64,000 bases of DNA from the NCBI GenBank assembly GCA_017475265.1, contig JAFVFY010000019.1:1-64000 (forward strand), read 5' to 3'. This document shows positions 19,585-28,152 of this stretch, one piece after another. Both the position numbers and the translations under genes were made by a program. Positions within the stretch are counted from its first letter, which is position 1; every line of letters begins with the position of its first letter. Below the pieces are notes generated by a model. It had not been told where the DNA came from. It saw only the letters and a program-made list of their open reading frames with translations, and did not search any database. This DNA is from Prevotella sp. GTDB lineage: Bacteria; Bacteroidota; Bacteroidia; Bacteroidales; Bacteroidaceae.

Positions 19585-21246
19585 ATGCGGACATTGGTTT
19601 CGTTATTTCTCATTCTTCATTTTTCACTCTTGATTAGCGAAGCGCCAATGTGCCTTTGCTGGACAGGAGCCAGTATGCAAGCGGCTGAGCGACATCTCTA
19701 CGTGAAGCCGCAGGGAAAGACGCGTATGGCCGAGGGTGTTTTCGCTACTGTGCAGGAGGCCCTGCGCCATGCGGAGACACTCGTCGGCGACAGCGTGTGG
19801 ACAACCATCCACATCGAACCTGGTGTCTACTGGATGGACAACCCCGACGACCCCGACGTGCGCAAGCCGGAGGAGGGCGAGAACACCCCCTTCGGCATGA
19901 AGCTGAGACTCAGCAAGACACGCCTCATCGGAATGGGCGACACGCCTGAGGACGTAGTACTGGCCTGCAACCGCGGACAGACACAGGGAGCGATGGGCAA
20001 TTTCACCATGCTGCATATCACGGGCGATCACATCGTGGCCGAGAACCTCACCTTCGGCAACTACTGCAACGTGGACCTGGATTACAAGCGCGACCCAAGC
20101 CAGAGCCGCAAGCGGCGTGCTGATGCCATCGTCCAGGCGCAGCTAATCATCTGTCACGGCGACCGCTACGAGGCGCGCCGCTGCCGGTTTATCTCAAGGC
20201 TCAACCTTTGCCCGTTTGCGGGTGCACGCCATGCATTGTTCGAAGACTGCTACTTCGAGTGCACCGACGATGCCCTCTGCGGCACAGGCACCTACCGTCA
20301 CTGCCGTTTCACGTTCTTCAGCAGCAAGCCCTTCTACTGCACGTCGCCGCAAGGAGCTGTTTTCGACGACTGCGACATCCACACGAAGACACAAGGAGTG
20401 CAGTACCTGACGAAGGTGTCAGACCCCGTAACGATGCGCAACTGCCGCTGGACGAGCGATGACCCGAACCTCAGAATAGAATGGACACGCAAGCCCGACC
20501 CGAAGAAACGCTGTCTGATGGAGAACTGCACCCTGAACGGAAAGCCGCTCGACGTGCCACCAACACCCGATGTGCCGATGCCCGTAACGACTCCCCTGCT
20601 ACCATTAGTCAACCAGCCGGCGATAGCACCAGGACGCTGGACGCTGGATGCCTACAAGCCAAAAGATACAGCCGAATACGACTGGAACGTGACCTCCGAC
20701 CGCTCTGCATGGTGCTACGGCGAGGGCGTTGATGGTGCGGAAGGCTGCTACGGCATGATTCAGAACGTGCGCGGAGCAAGGATGATATACACGGGCAGAG
20801 ACGGCGAGCAGTACGACGGACAGACGCTCACCGTGGAGCTGTCGCCCTGCAAGTCGGCCGGACAGGGCTTCGGAAGTGCCACTGGCCAGTATCTCGACCT
20901 CTGCATCAAGTTCGACACGCAGACACTCACCGGCTATGGTCTCCGCTTCGTCCGCACACCCGCTTACGACCATGCCGTAGAGGTGGTATTGGTGGAATAC
21001 CAAGGCGGCATCGTCACACCTATTTGTCAGCCGGAGAAGTGTAGCCTTTTCAAGAAAGGCTGCCGAGTGACAATCACCACAAATGCCAATACCTTTTCTG
21101 CTCACATCGAGAATGGTGAGCTCTCCCAGCATCTCACGGCTCCCATGACCCATCCCAACAGCTTCGGCGGCATCCTCATCCAGCACACCGGCTCAACAGG
21201 AGCCTCCGCCACCGTCATCCAGTCCATCAACAACAAATATTTTTGA
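19585..21246 (+). CDS. Exported right-handed beta-helix (pectinesterase/pectate-lyase fold) protein
   Basis: 553 residues. Segments FATVQEALRHAETLVGDSVW, IHIEPGVYWMDN and ENLTFGNYC are those of a pectinesterase-like parallel beta-helix (about 35-340), followed by a C-terminal jelly-roll (about 345-553, WCYGEGVDGAEGCYGM, YDHAVEVVLVEYQGG). A pectin- or glycan-modifying role is inferred from fold and neighbours; I could not assign pectinesterase Asp/Arg catalytic residues with confidence. The signal peptide (LILHFSLLI) is coded by repeat DNA containing ATTAGCGAAGCGC (19600-19650), so the true start is uncertain; a later Met is at residue 22. It follows the esterase remnant by two bases. Confidence 0.75.
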   Translation: MRTLVSLFLILHFSLLISEAPMCLCWTGASMQAAERHLYVKPQGKTRMAEGVFATVQEALRHAETLVGDSVWTTIHIEPGVYWMDNPDDPDVRKPEEGENTPFGMKLRLSKTRLIGMGDTPEDVVLACNRGQTQGAMGNFTMLHITGDHIVAENLTFGNYCNVDLDYKRDPSQSRKRRADAIVQAQLIICHGDRYEARRCRFISRLNLCPFAGARHALFEDCYFECTDDALCGTGTYRHCRFTFFSSKPFYCTSPQGAVFDDCDIHTKTQGVQYLTKVSDPVTMRNCRWTSDDPNLRIEWTRKPDPKKRCLMENCTLNGKPLDVPPTPDVPMPVTTPLLPLVNQPAIAPGRWTLDAYKPKDTAEYDWNVTSDRSAWCYGEGVDGAEGCYGMIQNVRGARMIYTGRDGEQYDGQTLTVELSPCKSAGQGFGSATGQYLDLCIKFDTQTLTGYGLRFVRTPAYDHAVEVVLVEYQGGIVTPICQPEKCSLFKKGCRVTITTNANTFSAHIENGELSQHLTAPMTHPNSFGGILIQHTGSTGASATVIQSINNKYF

Positions 21247-22572
<1,326 letters not shown>

Positions 22573-22654
22573 ATTCGTCTCTTTACCTTCGAATTGACAC
22601 TAATCAAACAAAATTATCAATCGACAGATACGTCCGAAAAGATAATATAGAAAT

Positions 22655-22699
22655 AATCCCGCGATTCTTTTGTGAGTTGTGGGATTTTTTGTAACTTTG
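22655..22699 (+). promoter_or_regulatory. Terminator-like hairpin followed by a -7 box
   Basis: AATCCC (22655-22660) pairs with GGGATT before a T run (22681-22690), a weak terminator for the esterase gene. TAACTTTG (22692-22699) immediately after is a good -7 box that would drive the intron-remnant region. Confidence 0.55.
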
Positions 22700-22779
22700 C
22701 CGCCGAACGTGCGAATTGACAAAAATTAAACACTAATTATCAATAATTTATTAGAACGAGAATTAATTCAGAATTATGC

Positions 22780-22851
22780 GAGCCGTGTGCGGTGAAAGTC
22801 GCTTGCACGGTTCGTAAAGGGGAAAGCGGGGGAAACCCCGCCGACCTACTT
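22780..22851 (+). ncRNA. Group II intron 3' remnant (domains V and VI)
   Basis: 22780-22813 is exactly 34 nt and has the domain V pattern: GAGCCGTGTGCGG at the 5' strand, a GTGAAAGTC loop region, and GCACGGTTC at the 3' strand. It is followed by a domain VI-like hairpin (GCGGGGGAAACCCCGC) and the 3'-end-like CCGACCTACTT. No reverse transcriptase gene is nearby, so this is a truncated or ORF-less intron. A GTGCGA at 22710, matching the GUGYG 5' intron consensus, could mark a deletion derivative. The 69-codon frame overlapping it is not a gene. Confidence 0.72.
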
Positions 22852-23230
22852 GGAAGTAAGAGTCCTAAGGAACTCTTAATTTATTTAACGCTGAATAAAC
22901 GAAGAAAATATGAAGAGAAATATCAGTTTTTGCTTACCTTATGTTGTAGAAAGGAAAGATTAACTGCCAGAGGCCACCCTTGCGTCCCTTCAAGGCCATG
23001 AGCCTAACTACCGCTTTAGGCCCCCCTGGATTTCAAGCTGCAAATTCCAAATTGGAAGGTAGGCTCGAAGCCTAATTAAAGTAATAGACATCCACAGCTT
23101 TCCTTCAGTTAATCGCTTCCTGTAATTAAAACAGGTACAAAGGCATATTTCTTGGGATAACAAGCGCCTCTGGCGTTAAAAGTATAGAAAGCGGGTAGAG
23201 AAAGCAACAGAGAAATTCACAATAAACTAT
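22852..23230. other. Intergenic region without recognisable gene
   Basis: About 380 bp after the intron remnant. It contains a small inverted repeat (AGAGTCCTAAGGAACTCT, 22859-22877) and several GGC/GCC-rich short palindromes near 22970-23070, but no convincing reading frame. It may be intron debris or a structured RNA. Confidence 0.4.
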
Positions 23231-23279
23231 AAATCCCAAGGCGAAATCAACATGCTTTGGGATTTATTTCGTATATTTG
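23231..23279 (+). promoter_or_regulatory. Hairpin plus -7 box for the GH67 gene
   Basis: AAATCCCAA (23231) pairs with TTGGGATTT (ending 23265), a terminator-like hairpin; TATATTTG (23272-23279) is a strong -7 box 27 bp before the start codon. Confidence 0.65.
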
Positions 23280-23305
23280 CCGAACAAAGTTAAGACTAGA
23301 AGAAT

Positions 23306-25330
23306 ATGAAAGCAAAATCACTCATTATCTCTACATTCCTCCTGCTGATGGCAGGATGGAATACTGTTTATGGCGAGGACGGAAGCTGGCTGTGGCTGCG
23401 ACTCGACAGTGTGAACGCAACAGCCAAGGTTACAGGCGTGAAGGGTACGGCCATGATCGAGTTGCAAAGCTACTGGCAGGGCGGGTCCGTGGTGCTGAAA
23501 CGTCAGAAGGGCATCGCGAAGGACGGCTACACTATCCAGAGTCAGGGTGGCAATACCGTGATTGCAGCGGCCAATGATGCCGGTCTGCTCTACGGAGCCT
23601 ATCACCTGCTGCGCCTGCAGCAGACCGGGCAGCCGTGCGACCAACTCGACATCAGCGAGAAACCTTTCTACGACCTGCGCATCCTGAACCACTGGGATAA
23701 TCCCGACGGCACCTGTGAGCGAGGTTTCGCGGGCAAGAGCATCTTCCTGAATCCTGACCCCGCAAGAATAAAGATGTACGGACGAGCCAATGCCTCTGTC
23801 GGCATCAACGGCATCGTGCTTAACAATGTGAACGCCAAGCCCGAGGCTCTTTCTACCGGGAGTCTGGAGAAGGCCAAGGCCATTGCCGACCAACTGCGTC
23901 CCTACGGCATACGCGTCTATCTCTCCATCAATTTCGCCTCGCCCATCAAAGTGGGAGGGCTGGAGACTGCCGACCCGCTGGACGCCAAGGTCGTCGGTTG
24001 GTGGAAGGAGAAGGTGAACGAGATATACCGTCTGATTCCCGACTTCGGCGGTTTCCTCGTGAAGGCCAATTCCGAGGGCGAGCCCGGGCCTCAGGACTTC
24101 GGACGCACACATGCCGACGGGGCCAATATGCTGGCTGGCGTCCTGAAGCCCCACAAGGGTATCGTGATGTGGCGCGCCTTCGTCTATGCGCCCCAGAGTC
24201 CTGACCGCGCCAATCAGGCTTATTTGGAGTTTATGCCTCTCGACGGACAATTTGCTGACAATGTCATTATCCAAATCAAGAACGGTCCCGTCGATTTCCA
24301 GCCCCGCGAACCTTACAGTCCGCTGTTTACCGCCATGCAGAAGACGCAGATGATGGTGGAGTTCCAGCTCACGCAGGAGTATCTCGGTGCTGCCAACCAC
24401 CTCGTCTATCTCGCCCCGATGTGGCAGGAGTTCTTCTCGTTTGTGAAACCCGCGAGCCTGAAGGCGATGGCTGGTGTGGCAAATATCGGCGACGACACGA
24501 ACTGGTGCGGGCACCATTTTGCCCAAGCCAACTGGTATGCCTTCGGGCGTGCTGCATGGAACCCTGCGCTGAAACCGGAGGAGATTGCCGACGAGTGGCT
24601 GAAAGCGACCTTCGGCCGTAATGGACAATTGACAATAGATAATGGACAGGGAGCGGCGGCAGCAAATTCTCAATTCTCAATTGTCAATTCTCAATTAGTC
24701 AAACTGATGCTTGACAGTCGCGAGGCTGCCGTGAGCTATATGATGCCGTTGGGACTCCATCATATCTTTGCCGGGGGGCATCACTACGGACCTGAACCCT
24801 GGTATGAGCCTCGGGGCTTGAGAGCCGACTGGACACCGCCTTACTACCACAAGGCCGACAGCATCGGACTGGGCTTTGACCGCACATTGACAGGTTCTGC
24901 CAATGTCAAGCAGTATCCCGAGGCGCTCTGCCGGCTCTATAACGACATCAACACCTGTCCAGAGACACTCCTCACATGGTTCCACCACGTCCCTTGGAAT
25001 CACAAGATGAAGAGCGGTCGCACGTTCTGGGACGAACTCTGCCACAAATACGACGACGGCGTACACGAGGCTCGCCGCTTCCTCGCCATCTGGGATGCCA
25101 TTCAGCCCTACGTCGACCAGCAGCGTTTCAGCGAGGTGCAGCGCAAGCTCCGCATCCAGGCCCGCGACTCTGAATGGTGGCGCGATGCCTGTCTGCTCTA
25201 CTTCCAGACGTTCTCCCACCGTCCCATCCCGCAGGACGTGGAACATCCCGTCCACAACCTCGACGAGATGATGAAGTTCCGCATCCCCATCACCATGTAC
25301 GAAAACCCCGAGTGCGGATATAACAAGTAG
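23306..25330 (+). CDS. aguA: GH67 alpha-glucuronidase, exported
   Basis: Removes 4-O-methyl-glucuronic acid from the ends of xylooligosaccharides. 674 residues, normal for the family. Signal peptide ends near ValTyrGly; N-terminal glycoside-hydrolase-20b-like domain (about 25-120), TIM barrel (about 130-435) with the acid Glu in ANSEGEPGPQDFGRTHADGA and barrel-end carboxylates near YLAPMWQEFFSF, and the C-terminal helical domain. Residues about 439-465 are repeat-derived (TIDNGQ, NSQFSIVNSQL from AATTCTCAATTGTCAATT DNA) at the junction before the C-terminal domain. Has its own promoter. Acts with the neighbouring GH43 and CE1 enzymes on substituted xylan. Confidence 0.94.
   Translation: MKAKSLIISTFLLLMAGWNTVYGEDGSWLWLRLDSVNATAKVTGVKGTAMIELQSYWQGGSVVLKRQKGIAKDGYTIQSQGGNTVIAAANDAGLLYGAYHLLRLQQTGQPCDQLDISEKPFYDLRILNHWDNPDGTCERGFAGKSIFLNPDPARIKMYGRANASVGINGIVLNNVNAKPEALSTGSLEKAKAIADQLRPYGIRVYLSINFASPIKVGGLETADPLDAKVVGWWKEKVNEIYRLIPDFGGFLVKANSEGEPGPQDFGRTHADGANMLAGVLKPHKGIVMWRAFVYAPQSPDRANQAYLEFMPLDGQFADNVIIQIKNGPVDFQPREPYSPLFTAMQKTQMMVEFQLTQEYLGAANHLVYLAPMWQEFFSFVKPASLKAMAGVANIGDDTNWCGHHFAQANWYAFGRAAWNPALKPEEIADEWLKATFGRNGQLTIDNGQGAAAANSQFSIVNSQLVKLMLDSREAAVSYMMPLGLHHIFAGGHHYGPEPWYEPRGLRADWTPPYYHKADSIGLGFDRTLTGSANVKQYPEALCRLYNDINTCPETLLTWFHHVPWNHKMKSGRTFWDELCHKYDDGVHEARRFLAIWDAIQPYVDQQRFSEVQRKLRIQARDSEWWRDACLLYFQTFSHRPIPQDVEHPVHNLDEMMKFRIPITMYENPECGYNK
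24617..24700 (+). repeat. In-frame CAATTGTCAATTCTCAATT repeat in GH67
   Basis: TAATGGACAATTGACAATAG and CAATTCTCAATTGTCAATTC, two related families in tandem, coding NGQLTIDNGQ and NSQFSIVNSQL. Frame is preserved. Confidence 0.88.
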
Positions 25331-25333
25331 TCC

Positions 25334-25341
25334 TACCTTTG
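25334..25341 (+). promoter_or_regulatory. -7 box for the secreted 189-residue protein gene
   Basis: TACCTTTG followed by CAC, starting four bases after the GH67 stop codon and 16 bp before the next start codon. Confidence 0.7.
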
Positions 25342-25349
25342 CACGTGAT

Positions 25350-25919
25350 ATGAGACAGGCTTTCCTGATTACGCTCATCATATTCAGTATGTTGCCCGCG
25401 GTGGCGCAACAGGCGGGAACGGGAGCTGCTGATAATGACAGTCTGGCAGCGTGGTACGACCTCGCCGCCCTCGGCATCGAGACGTGGGTGTTGAAAGCCC
25501 GCCAGCAGGCCGTGAAGGCGCTCAACCTCGTGGCCGTGCGCGTCGATAACGAGAGCGCCAAGGTGAAAAACAGTGCAAGCCGAGAGCAGAGCCAAGCTTG
25601 CTTGAGCTATGCCGAGGCGCAGCCTGTTTTCGCCCGTAAGTGCAAGGGCGAACTGGCCGATGCCCGCAAGGCCACCGACGAGGCCATCCGCCGCCTCTAC
25701 GACGTGCTGAACGCCCTGGCCGTGCTGCAGCCCAGCGAAGGCCTGACCCAGCTCATCCAGCAGCTGCAGGCCATTGAGGACCGCGCCCGCCAGTACTACA
25801 TCAGCAGCGGCAAGCCCAGCACCGACCCGAAGCCCGAGCCGCAGCCCGAACCCGACGGCGGCGACGACCAGCAGGACGGCGACAGCGACGGTGAAATGAC
25901 ACCCGTGACGCCCGAATGA
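25350..25919 (+). CDS. Exported helical protein of unknown function
   Basis: 189 residues. Signal peptide (MRQAFLITLIIFSMLPAVAQ), a helix-rich middle with heptad-like Leu/Ala spacing (about 45-150, AVKALNLVAVRVDNESAKVK, EGLTQLIQQLQAIEDRARQY) and a low-complexity Pro/Glu/Asp tail (KPEPQPEPDGGDDQQDGDSD). No family recognised. It has its own -7 box and is not obviously part of the xylan block. Likely periplasmic. Confidence 0.72.
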   Translation: MRQAFLITLIIFSMLPAVAQQAGTGAADNDSLAAWYDLAALGIETWVLKARQQAVKALNLVAVRVDNESAKVKNSASREQSQACLSYAEAQPVFARKCKGELADARKATDEAIRRLYDVLNALAVLQPSEGLTQLIQQLQAIEDRARQYYISSGKPSTDPKPEPQPEPDGGDDQQDGDSDGEMTPVTPE

Positions 25920-26009
25920 CCTAAAACCGGCGGCTGAAACACCGCCTTGCAACGAGAAAGTAGCGACGCTCCACCCCGGAGCGCCGCTACTTTCAATATG
26001 CAGAAATCA

Positions 26010-26165
26010 CGTTCAAGGGTCGAACGATGCTTCTGTGAATTGCAGAAGGTCGTTTCAAGGGGTGAAACGTGCTTCTGTCACGTGACATAAGCCCATTTCA
26101 GGGGTAGAGTGTCGCTTCTGAAACCTGTTTTTGTCCGTTTCAAGGGTAGAGTGTTGCTCCGTTCA
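26010..26165. repeat. Four-unit tandem repeat of about 42 bp
   Basis: Units beginning near 26011, 26052, 26094 and 26137 share TTTCAAGGGGTAGAGTG and GCTTCTG. Unit length 41-43 bp and low conservation in the second half. The shared and variable parts do not behave as CRISPR repeats and spacers. Lies between the 189-residue gene and the RAYT palindromes. Confidence 0.7.
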
Positions 26166-26211
26166 GCCGAATTTGCAATTCGGCTGCATGGAGTATAAGC
26201 ATTTGCAATGC
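26164..26211. repeat. Two adjacent REP-like palindromes beside the RAYT gene
   Basis: CCGAATTTGCAATTCGG with three more paired bases on each side (26164-26186) and GCATTTGCAATGC (26199-26211), both centred on ATTTGCAAT. They start 20 bp beyond the RAYT stop codon; the matching inverted copies are at 27305-27351. Confidence 0.75.
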
Positions 26212-26230
26212 GCCTATGAAAAACACCGCT

Positions 26231-26770
26231 TTAGAAATGCAGAATCTCCACGTCCAGTAACCCCTTTTCGCCCACATAGTTCTGTGCCGAGCTGTATAGA
26301 TAGTCCTCTGCCCGCGTCACAATCTCTGCCCGGACGGGATTCTGATGGATGTAGTTCACCTTCTGCCACAGGAACTCCGCCGTGTATATCTCCTCAACGT
26401 GGTTGCCCTCCTGCCAGAAGCGGTAGTTCGTGATTCGGCGGTCGTTGGCTCCGGCGAAACGGAATCTATCGAGCATCCACACGCGGCGGCTCTCGTGTTC
26501 GTCTTCCTCCAGTGCCTTGAGTATCTTCTTATTCGTAAACTTCTTGAAGTCGCGCAGAATGTCGCCCACCGTCTGCCCGCCCTCTGCTGAGACCACCATG
26601 TGCAGGTGGTTTGTCATCAGCACCCAGGCGTAAATCCTTAGCCCCTTCTGCCGCTGGCAGTAGTCGAGCGACTCAACGACGACGTGGCGGTACGACGGAC
26701 GCGAGAAGATGTCCACCCAGTCGATGACCGTTGAGGTAGTGAAGTAGAGCGTTGTGGTGAGGGGAGTCAT
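26231..26770 (-). CDS. REP-associated tyrosine transposase (RAYT, Y1/HUH family)
   Basis: A single-strand DNA nuclease-like protein of the TnpA-REP family, thought to move or maintain REP palindromes. About 179 residues from the Met at 26770 (an upstream Met at 26791 overlaps the preceding gene by 17 bp). The HUH motif is LMTNHLHMVV, and the C-terminal region has FWQEGNHVEEIYT and VNYIHQNPVRAEIVTRAEDYLYSSA, typical of the family, with catalytic Tyr candidates there. Flanked by ATTTGCAAT-centred palindromes. It and the next gene upstream form a unit bounded by inverted palindromes. Confidence 0.88.
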   Translation of the reverse strand: MTPLTTTLYFTTSTVIDWVDIFSRPSYRHVVVESLDYCQRQKGLRIYAWVLMTNHLHMVVSAEGGQTVGDILRDFKKFTNKKILKALEEDEHESRRVWMLDRFRFAGANDRRITNYRFWQEGNHVEEIYTAEFLWQKVNYIHQNPVRAEIVTRAEDYLYSSAQNYVGEKGLLDVEILHF

Positions 26771-26774
26771 GGGC

Positions 26775-27287
26775 CTACTTATCAAAATCATATGGCTCCA
26801 TCAACGCGCTCAAGCCTTCTTGGTAAATGATTAAATAGTGACCTTTCGGCAAGTCCTTGATGTTAATGCGATAAATATTTTCCCTGATAGGATAAAGCGT
26901 CGTAGGTATGAAATCGCTTGAGCTGTCCTTGACACCTAACGGAGAGTTTGACCAGCATGTCGCCTCTCGGTTGCCTTTTTTAACTTTCAGTTTCATCACT
27001 CTAAAAAACTGTGGCTTCAATTGTAAAGTGTCCATGACTTCTATGAAGATGTCGTCTGTATTGGTCAATTCCGTTTTGGCTTTATCACCGAGTAAAACTA
27101 TCTTGGCCTTGTGTACCATGAAACCGGTAAGTTTTGTGGAAGCATGCTCATTCTCTGGAATAACTATCCGGATGCTGTCCTTGTCATAATAAAATGCTTT
27201 GAACAAATGCTCCACAGTTTGAGAATCCTGTGCCCATCCTGTGCTGGCAATGAGTAGAAATAATGTTAGCTGTAGTAATCTTCTCAT
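26775..27287 (-). CDS. Exported protein of unknown function linked to the RAYT gene
   Basis: 170 residues with a signal peptide (MRRLLQLTLFLLIASTGWAQ). The rest is predicted beta-rich: VHKAKIVLLGDKAKTELTN, IFIEVMDTLQLKPQFFRVMK, and a C-terminal strand KDLPKGHYLIIYQEGLSALM. No family recognised. Its end overlaps or abuts the RAYT start, so the two are probably co-transcribed, and both sit between the inverted palindromes; it may be a passenger or the neighbour the RAYT invaded. Confidence 0.7.
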   Translation of the reverse strand: MRRLLQLTLFLLIASTGWAQDSQTVEHLFKAFYYDKDSIRIVIPENEHASTKLTGFMVHKAKIVLLGDKAKTELTNTDDIFIEVMDTLQLKPQFFRVMKLKVKKGNREATCWSNSPLGVKDSSSDFIPTTLYPIRENIYRINIKDLPKGHYLIIYQEGLSALMEPYDFDK

Positions 27288-27304
27288 GTGTTCTGATATT
27301 TAAT

Positions 27305-27351
27305 CGAATTACAAATTCTTATACTCACGGCTGGCGAATTGCAAATTCGCC
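27305..27351. repeat. REP-like palindromes upstream of the RAYT unit
   Basis: GAATTACAAATTC (imperfect, about 27305-27318) and GGCGAATTGCAAATTCGCC (27333-27351). They are the inverted counterparts of those at 26164-26211. Confidence 0.75.
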
Positions 27352-27432
27352 TGAACAGCAGTAAACGCTTCCTTATATCGTTCTATGTCTGTCGGTCTAT
27401 CCGCTCATGTCGTTGTTCGTTTTCGTTAGTTA

Positions 27433-27690
27433 TTACGCCGCCTTGCCCAGCTCGTAAAGATGCTCGGGGGCGATGTCCACGGTGCCGTCGAGCCATGTGA
27501 CCGTCCAGCCGTCGAGGGCGAAGCGGGCGAACACATCCTTGTCGCGCAACGGGGCGAAAAGCTTGTACTGCGAGATGAGCGGCTGGCAGTCGAAGACGAC
27601 GCGGCGGCCGTCGTTGAAGTCCAGCTCCAGCAGGTAGTCGCCCACGACGCGGGCGGCAGTGACCCATTTCAAAGTGTTTGCCTGTTCCAT
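27433..27690 (-). CDS. DUF2442 domain protein
   Basis: 85 residues, cytosolic. Matches the DUF2442 layout: LKWVTAARVVGDYLLELDFNDGR at the start and FARFALDGWTVTWLDGTVDIAPEHLYELG at the end. Members usually occur as the second gene of a DUF4160/DUF2442 pair often suggested to be toxin-antitoxin-like; that role is unproven. Here the first gene of the pair is broken upstream, so this protein may be an orphan. It follows the DUF4160 remnant by six bases. Confidence 0.85.
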   Translation of the reverse strand: MEQANTLKWVTAARVVGDYLLELDFNDGRRVVFDCQPLISQYKLFAPLRDKDVFARFALDGWTVTWLDGTVDIAPEHLYELGKAA

Positions 27691-27696
27691 ATCGTC

Positions 27697-27986
27697 TCAA
27701 TCAAGGGGGTTAATCTTAGCCAGCGTCTCACCGTTCTCCATGCGCTTCCAGTTTTCCATCAGTTCGTCCTTGTGCTGGTCGAGCCAGTCGAAGACGAGGT
27801 GCAGGGCGCGGCGCGGCATCTGCCCCGTCACCTCGCCCGTCTGTATGTCGATGGTGGCGCGGTACTCGTTGTAGCGCACGTGGAAGTGCGGTGGGTTCTT
27901 GCTTAGGCAAGCGTCCCAAGGGCCGAGCGGTGGTCGGGCAGATACATCGTGATGACGATTCCGTAGAAGTGGCAAATCTCTGGCAT
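27697..27986 (-). pseudogene. DUF4160 gene interrupted by a palindromic repeat
   Basis: Starts correctly at 27986 with MPEICHFYGIVITMYLPDH, then is interrupted by about 32 bases that add a stop codon at 27903-27905. The family sequence resumes in another frame with NPPHFHVRYNEYRATIDIQT and continues to NGETLAKINPLD at 27697. DUF4160 proteins normally read DHNPPHFH without a gap, so the insertion is clean. The inserted DNA contains the CTTGCCTAAGCAAG palindrome (27895-27917). A TACCTTTG box on the minus strand (28016-28023) would transcribe the pair. Confidence 0.82.
27895..27917. repeat. Palindromic repeat that breaks the DUF4160 gene
   Basis: 23 bp (core GCTTAGGCAAGC) identical at 22 of 23 positions, in reverse orientation, to 9911-9933 inside the rhamnosidase gene. 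Confidence 0.85.
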
Positions 27987-28015
27987 AATCTTTCTTGTTT
28001 TGTTGTTTACGGGGA

Positions 28016-28023
28016 CAAAGGTA
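28016..28023 (-). promoter_or_regulatory. -7 box for the DUF4160/DUF2442 pair
   Basis: TACCTTTG on the minus strand, 30 bp before the DUF4160 start. Confidence 0.7.
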
Positions 28024-28080
28024 AGCATTTATTTTCAATTATCGTCCGTTTTTCCCGTTAAACTAACAAAACGCCGCCGT

Positions 28081-28148
28081 TTCACCCGCGATTTTTCCCG
28101 CTTCACCCACATTATCGTACTATATCGCGCGAGAAAGATGTAATTTTG
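28081..28148 (+). promoter_or_regulatory. Candidate LytTR operator and promoter of the TolC-like gene
   Basis: TTCACCCGCGATTTTTCCCG (28081-28100) then a second TTCACCC at 28102, 21 bp after the first. A TAATTTTG -7 box starts at 28141, 39 bp after the second repeat. The same element with the same geometry precedes the genes at 39047 and 42683. Confidence 0.75.
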
Positions 28149-28152
28149 CGGC

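Noticed and set aside
22792-23001. 69-codon frame
   Set aside because: It begins inside group II intron domain V and has no protein-like features.
26010-26165. CRISPR-like array
   Set aside because: Repeat and spacer parts are not clearly separated, unit similarity is low, and no cas genes are in the window.
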